DNA of 37,344 nt from AC-50 sp035640455. Lineage in GTDB: Bacteria; Actinomycetota; Thermoleophilia; Gaiellales; Gaiellaceae. The notes below the pieces were generated by a model. It had not been told where the DNA came from and did not search any database. It saw only the letters and a program-made list of their open reading frames with translations. Location: assembly GCA_035640455.1 (NCBI GenBank), contig DASQWB010000035.1, forward strand, positions 1 through 37,344. The letters are read 5' to 3'. Both the position numbers and the translations under genes were made by a program. Of this stretch, positions 16,801-23,065 are shown in pieces. Every line of letters starts with the position of its first letter. Within the stretch, counting starts at the first letter, position 1.

Positions 16801-17447
16801 CGGCGATGCTTCAGGCACTCGTCACGGACGCCAGTGCCGCTGCGTTCGCGGCGCTCGGTCGGTGGATCGATGTGTTCGAGCCGGAGCCGCTCGCGCTCTA
16901 CCGTCTCCTGTTCTCGCGGTTGCACGGTGGGCGGGCCCTGCCGAACGAGTTGAGAAAGCCGGTTCAGGCCGCGGCAGCCACGTGGTCGCCGGAGCAGAAG
17001 GCCGACCTCCTTGAGGACGTCGCGGGCGCTTACACGGAAGGTCAGGTTCACGACACGGTGATTCGCGGCTTCGGCCTCCCCGGCGCCGACGCGGATCGCG
17101 CGAGCGCGGCGCTCGTCGACGCGTACCAGGCGACGTCGAACAACGACCAACGCGGCCGCCTACTCGACCTCTGGCAGATCGTGAGCCCAGCGGGGACGAA
17201 GGCCGAGCGTCTGCTGGTCGACAGCGTCTTCCTGCCGCTGTTGAAGGGAGGGAAAGGTGCAACGCGGATCGCGCTCGACCACTTCGCGCTCGTCCAGAAT
17301 GTGTCGACGAATGCGGCACGAGATCGACTCAAGAGCGGGTTCAAGACCGCGGCTTCTGATGCAGAAGATCTAGCGAGGCGCGCCGAGCGGATCGTGAAGA
17401 ACGCGGGATGGATCTCCGGCAAGCGAAAGTGGTTGCCCTGGAAGTAG
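13857..17447 (+). CDS. KAP-family P-loop NTPase with large helical C-terminal region
   Basis: A 1196-aa protein. The Walker A motif GSWGSGKS is at residues 67-74. Two membrane segments interrupt the NTPase domain between Walker A and B, at about 145-172 (GLLVILAIAVALTTLLAAVA) and 188-207 (SVPGVALATPFLATAIALVG), the hallmark of KAP NTPases. Walker B is VVIFIDELDRC at 245-255, followed by VFVVAADRQALEHAL and the YLDKIFQYQLPLPP segment typical of KAP. Residues 530-1190 are a long Ala/Leu-rich series of helices like HEAT or TPR-type repeats with no recognisable catalytic motif. ATG 13857 or 13866 could start it. It stands alone; codon use is less biased than in the housekeeping neighbours and the upstream 290 bp are gene-free. 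KAP NTPases have been linked to membrane-signalling complexes and phage defence; which applies here is unknown. Confidence 0.88.
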   Translation: MGEMSPEAGADEEPTQAEQVWIDPDDLIDDRALRDVDEDEFRLTDVVEEAASLCKSTAVPATLALYGSWGSGKSSLANLLEQRFADDREVAFARFDAFKYAEVPLRRHFLSQVAEEFGVKDDAFSEGLYTSKKDVRLHLPARKWFGLLVILAIAVALTTLLAAVAAFAIALVSKGGLWSDFTKTLRASVPGVALATPFLATAIALVGRTLTAETTAEAPSSDEQFEALFHKLVEKVLKKTRRKRVVIFIDELDRCSPPQVVTALETLRTFLEVEPCVFVVAADRQALEHALTEAARQATPLDSANPYYSAGSAYLDKIFQYQLPLPPILPRRLSRYALGLIEKRQGVWRRVRNRPELVSVLIPTHVRSPRRVKALLNSFALLYRLALKRAAVGVLDADVEERVAEVAKLACLRTEFPLFARDLQLDARLPDVVLRLHPDPDADLTSEYRGLSAEAIERAKAYAQEKLPVDEVIAQSPAEPGAASDSEAPTTAEVEGSHAKQLIRYLEKTREIASPGRDLVYLESSGAAFGLAAELAQQLEEDAIDGNSQAVAEVVRDLDEAEQQNALRLLSRLIVEAVGIEARNVAKALFAAIAISKGDLAPVADDLLNALVTYNTGYELEAGDLGGALALALSHDGVSARRMREVVLGRDELVEENTLAIQALENLSPLRRHQKRIAQALAGLLERDQGAEAERALRTAADADVTELVDAVPLDDADVINGLQSFIESAQTNGRGDVAFAAFKRLAMSDEAAAVDVVGALVGSFARITDPEAVAGIARTTHARPITEWPTRLGALDPETAKTLLNMDKAVDQYVTKLWTERTAPPSGTPLPDEDFAVVAGVIGRLRPAEHQEDREPLDLVAGLGVAATTAVMPTRATQYNDLWALADAGTLDTDEVADSILDDLARTLAAPRAASWPQPMAEHLLEATPRALGAASESAIGRFAAAVDACGWLPPPVPEISGVEIACARRTRAAGVEAPTAAMLQALVTDASAAAFAALGRWIDVFEPEPLALYRLLFSRLHGGRALPNELRKPVQAAAATWSPEQKADLLEDVAGAYTEGQVHDTVIRGFGLPGADADRASAALVDAYQATSNNDQRGRLLDLWQIVSPAGTKAERLLVDSVFLPLLKGGKGATRIALDHFALVQNVSTNAARDRLKSGFKTAASDAEDLARRAERIVKNAGWISGKRKWLPWK

Positions 17448-17459
17448 GCGCATCCTCGG

Positions 17460-17483
17460 GCCGCACTGACGGCGGCGTTTTTC
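17460..17483 (+). terminator. Rho-independent terminator after the KAP gene
   Basis: Stem GCCGC (17460-17464) with GCGGC (17472-17476), loop ACTGACG, followed by GTTTTTC. Short stem but a real T tract, 12 nt past the stop. Confidence 0.6.
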
Positions 17484-17555
17484 TCCTCTAGAACCTCGCG
17501 GCTGACTGTGTAACCCTCGTAGCGAGCCCTTTTCCCAAACCCCGAGGAGGCTCAC

Positions 17556-18335
17556 ATGAGCGAGGCCATCGCAGTACCGGCGGCAGGCGAGGTTGCCGAA
17601 CGAGTCCCGGAGGCGGTGGTCGCGGCTCGCGAGCTGAGCCGCCAGTACGGCGAAGGAGACACGGCCGTCCAGGCGCTGCGCGGCGTCGACCTCGAAGTCC
17701 AGCGCGAGAAGCTCACGGCGGTCATGGGGCCGTCGGGCTCCGGCAAGTCGACGCTGATGCACCTGCTCGCAGGGCTCGACCAGCCAACCGGCGGCGATGT
17801 CTACATCGACGGCACCAACATCACGAAGCTCGGCGACACCGAGCTGACGAAGCTGCGGCGCAAGCACATCGGCTTCATCTTCCAGTTCTTCAACCTGCTC
17901 CCGATGCTGACGGCGGAGGAGAACGTCGTCCTACCGCTGTCGATCGCCGGACAGAAGCCCGAAAAACAGTGGCTCGAGGAGCTAATCGGCAAGGTCGGCC
18001 TCGCCGACCGGCGCACGCACCGGCCGGCCGAGCTCTCCGGCGGCCAGCAGCAGCGGGTCGCGATCGCGCGAGCGCTCGTTTCGCGGCCGACGGTCATGTT
18101 CGCCGACGAGCCGACCGGCAACCTCGACTCGACGACGAGCGGCGAGATCCTCGAGCTGCTCCGCACCATGGTCGAGTCCTACGGCCAGACGACGGTGATG
18201 GTGACGCACGACCCGCAGGCGGCGGCGATCGCGCACCGCATCCTCTTCCTCTCCGACGGGCGCATCGTCCGCGACATGGGGTCGTCGGACGCCAGCGATG
18301 TGATCGCGGCGATGGACGAGCTCTCTCGGCGATGA
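17556..18335 (+). CDS. ABC transporter ATPase, MacB/LolD type
   Basis: A 259-aa ATPase. Walker A MGPSGSGKSTLMHLLAGLD, Q loop FIFQFFNLLPMLTAEENV, signature LSGGQQQRVAIARALV, Walker B VMFADEPTGNLDS and switch His in VMVTHDPQAAAIAHR are all intact. GFIFQFFNLLP and EPTGNLDS are diagnostic for the LolD/MacB/FtsE group, whose members move lipids, lipoproteins, peptides or act mechanically on the envelope. An N-terminal extension of about 25 residues precedes the domain. ATG at 17556 has a textbook Shine-Dalgarno GAGGAGG (17544-17550). The stop overlaps the next gene by 4 bp (ATGA). Confidence 0.93.
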   Translation: MSEAIAVPAAGEVAERVPEAVVAARELSRQYGEGDTAVQALRGVDLEVQREKLTAVMGPSGSGKSTLMHLLAGLDQPTGGDVYIDGTNITKLGDTELTKLRRKHIGFIFQFFNLLPMLTAEENVVLPLSIAGQKPEKQWLEELIGKVGLADRRTHRPAELSGGQQQRVAIARALVSRPTVMFADEPTGNLDSTTSGEILELLRTMVESYGQTTVMVTHDPQAAAIAHRILFLSDGRIVRDMGSSDASDVIAAMDELSRR

Positions 18336-20896
18336 TCGGGGTCGCCGTCAAAGGGCTGCTCGGGCGCAAGACTCGGGCGCTTCTCACCGCACTCGCGATC
18401 ATCCTCGGCGTCTCGATGGTGAGCGGCACCTACGTCCTCACCGACACGATCAACAAGGCCTTCCGCGGCGTCTTCCAGAGCACCTACCGGAACACGAGCG
18501 TCGTCATCTCCGGGAAGGAAATCGTCAAGGGCGCGGCGAGCGGGAACGCCACCGTCTCCGAGCGGCTGCTCGACCGGGTGCGGGCCGTGCCGGACGTCAA
18601 GGCGGCGGCCGGCGGGATCGTCAACTTCGCCGGCACGACCGACCTCGTCAAGCTGATCGGCAAGAACGGCAAGACGATCGGCGGGAACGGCGGTGCGCCG
18701 ACCTTCGGCTTCGGCCTCGACCCGAGGTACCCGCAGTTCAACCCGATGAAGCTCGTCGCGGGCAAGTGGGCGACCGGGCCGCACCAGGTCGTCGTCGAGC
18801 AGGGGACGGCCGAGAAGCACAACCTGCACGTCGGCGGCACGGTCGGCGCCTCGGCCGACGGCCCGACGCAGCAGTTCACGATCAGCGGGATCGCGAAGCT
18901 CGGCAACGTGAGCACGATCGGCGCGGCGACGATCGCCGTCTTCGACATCTCGACGGCGCAGAAGCTCCTGCACAAGCCGGGTCAGCTCGACGTGATCTCG
19001 ATCGCCGGCCGAAGCGGCGTGAGCAACGAGCAGCTCGTGCGCGAGCTCGTCCCGCTCGTGCCCTCGAACGCGCAGGTGGAGACCGGAGAGAAGCAGGGCG
19101 ACAAGGAGGCGAAGAACATCACCGAGGGCCTCAGCTTCGTGAAGTACCTCCTGCTGGCCTTCGCGGCGATCGCGCTCTTCGTGGGCTCGTTCGTCATCTT
19201 CAACACGATTGCGATCACCGTCGCGCAGCGCGCGCGGGAGTTCGCGACGCTGCGGACGCTCGGCGCCTCGCGGCGGCAGGTGCTGCGGTCGGTGATGATC
19301 GAGGCGTTCGGGATCGGGCTCCTCGCGGCCGTGATCGGCCTCTTCCTCGGGCTCGCGATCGCCAAGGGGCTGAACGCGATCTTCGTCGCGCTCGGCGCCG
19401 ACCTGCCGCAGACCGGCACCGTGTTCGCGACGCGGACGGTGGTCGTCTCGCTGCTCGCCGGCGTGATCGTGACCGTGCTCGCCGGCATCTTCCCGGCCGT
19501 CCAGGCGACACGGGTGCCGCCGATCGCGGCCGTTCGCGAGGGGGCGGTGCTGCCGCGGTCGCGCCTCTCGCGCTGGTCGGCCTGGATCGCCGGCGTCGTC
19601 GTAGTGCTGGCGCTCGCGCTGCTCGCCGACGGGCTCTTCATCGCCAGCGGGATCGTAGGCGTGCTGCTGCCGCTCGCGGTCGGCACGCTGCTCCTGTTCA
19701 TCGGCGTCGCGCTCGTCTCGGGGCGGCTCGTCAAGCCGTTGGCGGCTGTCGTCGGCTCACCGGCGCGGCGCGTGGGCGGCACACCGGGGCAGCTGGCGAG
19801 GGAGAACTCGACGCGCAACCCGGGCCGGACGGCGAACACGGCGGCCGCGCTGATGATCGGGCTCGCGCTGATCACCTTCGTCGCGACGCTCGGCAAGGGC
19901 CTCAAGGCCTCGGACGTCGACACGCTGAAGCACCAGGTGCGCTCCGACTACGTGGCCACCGCTGGGAACGGGTTCGATCCCTTCCCGTCGGAGGCCGGCG
20001 ATGCGCTCGCGAGAGCGCCGGGCGTGACGCTCGCGGCCGCGGCCCGAACCGACAAGGCGCGGATCTTCGGCTCGACGGTGGACGTCGCGGGAATCGGCCC
20101 GGCCTTCGCGCGGGTCTACCACTTCGACTGGAAGCAGGGCCCGCACGACCCGCCGCGCGCGCAGGGCGCGCTCGTCACGAAGAGCTTCGCCGACCGCAAC
20201 CACCTCACCCTCGGCGACCTCTTCACCGTCCGGCCGCCCTCCGGGAAGCGGCTGACCTTCGGCGTGCAGGCGATCTTTGACCCGGGGCAGATGGATCCGC
20301 TCTTCGGCGGGATCATGATCTCGCGCGACGCCTTCGACTCCGGGTTCCCGCGGCCGAAGGACCTCTTCGCGTTCGTGAACGTGCGCGGCGGGGCGTCGGA
20401 CTCGACGACAGCCGCGCTGAAGCGGGCGCTGTCGGGCTTCCCGGACGTGAAGATCCGGACGCGCGACGCGTGGGTGTCGAACCGGGCGCACGGCGTCGAC
20501 CAGCTGCTCCAGTTCCTGTACGTCCTGCTCGCGCTGTCGGTGATCGTCTCCTTGTTCGGGATGGTGAACACGCTCGTGCTCTCGGTCTTCGAGCGGACGC
20601 GCGAGCTCGGGATGCTGCGGGCGATCGGGATGACGCGGCGGCAGGTGCGGCGGATGATCAGGCACGAGAGCGTGATCACGGCGCTGATCGGGGCCGGGCT
20701 CGGGCTGCCGCTCGGGCTCTTCCTGGCGGGGCTCGTCACGCAGGGCCTGTCGAGCCAGGGCGTCGGCTTCCATGTGCCCGTGCTGACGCTCGTGATCTTC
20801 GCGTTCGTCGCGATCGTCGCGGGGGTGCTCGCGGCGGTCGTGCCCGCGCGGCGGGCGGCGCGGCTGAACGTCCTCCAGGCCTTGCAGTACGAGTAG
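18332..20896 (+). CDS. ABC transporter permease with two FtsX domains
   Basis: An 854-aa membrane protein, partner of the preceding ATPase. A first membrane helix (RALLTALAIILGVSMVSGTY) is followed by an extracytoplasmic MacB-like domain. The first FtsX domain contains LRTLGASRRQVLRSVMIEA, a middle pair of helices lies around VVVLALALLADGLFIASGIV, and a second extracytoplasmic domain follows. The second FtsX domain contains LGMLRAIGMTRRQVRRMIRH. The two LGAS/IGMT-RRQV loops are the coupling helices that dock on the ATPase. This duplicated layout (about 10 helices expected) is common in Gram-positive MacB-like exporters, where it replaces two half permeases. ATG at 18332 overlaps the ATPase stop. 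Substrate unknown. Confidence 0.92.
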   Translation: MIGVAVKGLLGRKTRALLTALAIILGVSMVSGTYVLTDTINKAFRGVFQSTYRNTSVVISGKEIVKGAASGNATVSERLLDRVRAVPDVKAAAGGIVNFAGTTDLVKLIGKNGKTIGGNGGAPTFGFGLDPRYPQFNPMKLVAGKWATGPHQVVVEQGTAEKHNLHVGGTVGASADGPTQQFTISGIAKLGNVSTIGAATIAVFDISTAQKLLHKPGQLDVISIAGRSGVSNEQLVRELVPLVPSNAQVETGEKQGDKEAKNITEGLSFVKYLLLAFAAIALFVGSFVIFNTIAITVAQRAREFATLRTLGASRRQVLRSVMIEAFGIGLLAAVIGLFLGLAIAKGLNAIFVALGADLPQTGTVFATRTVVVSLLAGVIVTVLAGIFPAVQATRVPPIAAVREGAVLPRSRLSRWSAWIAGVVVVLALALLADGLFIASGIVGVLLPLAVGTLLLFIGVALVSGRLVKPLAAVVGSPARRVGGTPGQLARENSTRNPGRTANTAAALMIGLALITFVATLGKGLKASDVDTLKHQVRSDYVATAGNGFDPFPSEAGDALARAPGVTLAAAARTDKARIFGSTVDVAGIGPAFARVYHFDWKQGPHDPPRAQGALVTKSFADRNHLTLGDLFTVRPPSGKRLTFGVQAIFDPGQMDPLFGGIMISRDAFDSGFPRPKDLFAFVNVRGGASDSTTAALKRALSGFPDVKIRTRDAWVSNRAHGVDQLLQFLYVLLALSVIVSLFGMVNTLVLSVFERTRELGMLRAIGMTRRQVRRMIRHESVITALIGAGLGLPLGLFLAGLVTQGLSSQGVGFHVPVLTLVIFAFVAIVAGVLAAVVPARRAARLNVLQALQYE

Positions 20897-20907
20897 TCGG
20901 TTCTCGC

Positions 20908-20941
20908 GGCGCCGCATCGTAGGATCGCGCGATGCGGCGCC
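20908..20941 (+). promoter_or_regulatory. Leaderless promoter of the SDR gene inside a perfect palindrome
   Basis: TAGGAT (20920-20925) lies 6 nt before the ATG at 20932. A perfect 12-bp inverted repeat (20908-20919 with 20930-20941) encloses the hexamer and covers the start codon. Since a leaderless transcript would start at the ATG, only the right arm would be in the mRNA, which favours a DNA-level operator. It could also fold as a hairpin at the 3' end of the upstream permease transcript (stop at 20896). Confidence 0.55.
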
Positions 20942-21669
20942 TCGAGGGCAAGCGGGTCGTCGTCACCGGCGGGACGAGCGGGATCGGCGCGGCGACGTCG
21001 CGACGGTTCGTCGAGGAGGGGGCGCGGGTCGTGTCGATCGCGCTCGGAGACGAGGAGGAGGCGGTCGAGGGGCTCGAGGGGGCGCTCGTGGCGGACGTGG
21101 CCGATCCGGCCGCGGTTGCTTCGGCGTTCGCGGAGGTGGACGAGCTGCTGGGCGGGCTCGACGTGCTCGTCGCGAACGCCGGGATCAGCGTCCGGCGGCC
21201 GTTCGTCGCGGCCTCGTCCGACGAGTGGCGGCGCGTGCTCGCCGTGAACCTCGAAGGCGTGCTCGTGTGTGCGCAGGAGGCGGCGCGGCGGATGGGGGAG
21301 GGCGGTGTGATCCTCATGACGGCGTCGACGAACGCGCTCGTCGGCCATCCGCTGTACGCGGACTACAACGCCTCGAAGGCGGGCGTCGTCGCGGTGGCGC
21401 GGACGCTCGCGCTCGAGCTCGCGCCCGCGGTGCGCGTGAACTGCGTCTGTCCCGGCTACGTGCTGACGCCGATGCAGGAGGCGGAGTACACGCCCGAGAT
21501 GCTGCGCGCCGTCGACGCCCGGATCCCGTTGGGGAGGCATGCGCGGCCCGAGGAGGTCGCGGCGCTCTTCGCGTTCCTCGCCTCGGACGAGGCGGCATAC
21601 ATCACGGGCGCGGCGATCCCGATCGACGGCGGCGAGACGGCCGGCGGCCTTGCCAGCCGTGTCGACTAG
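20932..21669 (+). CDS. Short-chain dehydrogenase/reductase (SDR)
   Basis: A 245-aa classical SDR. The nucleotide-binding motif TGGTSGIG is at residues 12-19, NAG at 82-84, and the catalytic residues are Ser132 (MTASTNALVG), Tyr145 and Lys149 (YADYNASK). CPGYVLTPMQ and the C-terminal YITGAAIPIDGGE complete the family pattern. Asp/Arg determinants for NAD versus NADP are not clear: IALGDEEEA follows beta-strand 2, and the acidic residues there favour NAD(H). The substrate cannot be read. The start is ATG 20932, leaderless. The flippase gene follows by 7 bp in the same direction, but the two products have no obvious shared pathway. Confidence 0.92.
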   Translation: MRRLEGKRVVVTGGTSGIGAATSRRFVEEGARVVSIALGDEEEAVEGLEGALVADVADPAAVASAFAEVDELLGGLDVLVANAGISVRRPFVAASSDEWRRVLAVNLEGVLVCAQEAARRMGEGGVILMTASTNALVGHPLYADYNASKAGVVAVARTLALELAPAVRVNCVCPGYVLTPMQEAEYTPEMLRAVDARIPLGRHARPEEVAALFAFLASDEAAYITGAAIPIDGGETAGGLASRVD

Positions 21670-21676
21670 CGGCGGC

Positions 21677-23065
21677 ATGACCACCGTGGAGAAAGCGACC
21701 CCGCCGCGAGCGGAGGCGGGCCCGCCCCGCACAGGAACCCATATGCAGGCGGCCACGGCGGTTCGGGCCGCGCCCGCGACGGACATCGCGCCGCCGGTCA
21801 CGCCGAATCTCGTGCGGACGCAGGAGGTCGCGACTGCCCGCGGCGCCGGCGCCCGCGCGATCGAGACGCTCGTCTTCCGCGGGCTCTCGACGCCGCTCGC
21901 GCTCGTGCTCGTCGTGCTCCAGAGCCGCTTCCTCCACCCGGACGGCCGCGGCGCGTTCGTCCTCGCCGTCCTGACCGTGACGATCTTCTCGCGCCTGCTC
22001 GGCCAGCTCGGCGTTGCCGTGACGAGCCGCCGCCGGGAAACCCCCGACCTGCGCGGCCTCGTCCTGCGCGCCTTCGGGATCGCGCTCACGGCCGGCGCCG
22101 TCGGGTTCGCGGCGATCGCCGTCTGGGGCGGCCTCACCGCCGGGCTCGGCTTCCGGCTCGCCGCGCTCGCCGGCCTCGCGCTCGTGCCGAACGTGATCTG
22201 GCAGACCGTCTCCGGCGTCATCCTCGGCCTCGGCCGGATCCGGCTCTGGAACGTGATCCAGCTCCTGCCGACCGTGCTCACGCTCGTCGGGATGCTCGTC
22301 TTCGTCGTGGGGCTCGGGGGCGGCGTGGCGGCGGCGCTCGCCTCCTGGGTCGGCGGGAACGCAATCACGGCGGTCGTCGCTCTCGCGACCACGCGCGACC
22401 TCTGGCTTCCGCCCGACGTGCCGCGGCTCGACGACCCGCTCACGATCGCGATCGCCCGCCTCGCTGTCGTGATGGGCGCGGTGCAGGTGGTGAACCTCTT
22501 CAGCTACCGCACCGAGCTCTTCATCCTCAACCACTACCAGGGCCGTACCGGCGTCGGCGTCTACTCGATCGCGATGCAGTCGGTGGAGTCGATCTGGCTC
22601 GTCGCGGGCGCGCTCGCGACGTCGATCACCGCGCCCGCGCTCGCCGGGGACGACCGGGCCGCGGCCCGGCTCGTCGGGCGGACGGCGGTGAAGGGCCTTC
22701 TCCTGACGATCGCGGTCGCCGTGCCCATCGCCGCCGCGGCGCCGCTCGTGATCCCGCTCGTCTTCGGAGACGACTACAAGAAGGCCGCGACGGCGCTCGC
22801 GCTCCTGCTCCCCGGCGTGATCCTCTACGCGCCCGTGAGCATCCTCGTCGTCTACCTCTCCGTGCGCCGCGGCCGGCCCGGGCTGAGCCTGATCGTCTCG
22901 GTCGCCGGGATGGTCCTGACGGCCGGCGCCGCAGTCGTCCTCGTGCCGCGCCTCGGCGGCTCGGGCGCGGCCGTCGCGAGCTCGATCGGCTACGCCGGCG
23001 GCGCCGTCCTCACCTGGTGGTTCTTCGCGCGCCTCGCGCGGGCGCGGCTGGCTCAGCTCGCCTGA
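21677..23065 (+). CDS. Polysaccharide/lipid-linked oligosaccharide flippase (MOP superfamily)
   Basis: A 462-aa integral membrane protein with about 12-14 helices after a 55-residue cytoplasmic N-terminus. RAIETLVFRGLSTPLALVLV begins helix 1, and SRFLHPDGRGAFVLAVLTV is the conserved loop of Wzx-like flippases (FLGPEGRG-type). FSYRTELFILNHYQGRTGVG and YSIAMQSVESIWLVAGA match the mid-protein consensus (R-D-x-L-gxYs type). It should flip undecaprenyl-linked glycans from the inner to the outer leaflet for a cell-surface polymer. ATG 21677 is the first start; ATG 21743 with AGGAAC upstream is an alternative. The 3' end overlaps the convergent c-di-GMP gene by 13 bp. Confidence 0.88.
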   Translation: MTTVEKATPPRAEAGPPRTGTHMQAATAVRAAPATDIAPPVTPNLVRTQEVATARGAGARAIETLVFRGLSTPLALVLVVLQSRFLHPDGRGAFVLAVLTVTIFSRLLGQLGVAVTSRRRETPDLRGLVLRAFGIALTAGAVGFAAIAVWGGLTAGLGFRLAALAGLALVPNVIWQTVSGVILGLGRIRLWNVIQLLPTVLTLVGMLVFVVGLGGGVAAALASWVGGNAITAVVALATTRDLWLPPDVPRLDDPLTIAIARLAVVMGAVQVVNLFSYRTELFILNHYQGRTGVGVYSIAMQSVESIWLVAGALATSITAPALAGDDRAAARLVGRTAVKGLLLTIAVAVPIAAAAPLVIPLVFGDDYKKAATALALLLPGVILYAPVSILVVYLSVRRGRPGLSLIVSVAGMVLTAGAAVVLVPRLGGSGAAVASSIGYAGGAVLTWWFFARLARARLAQLA

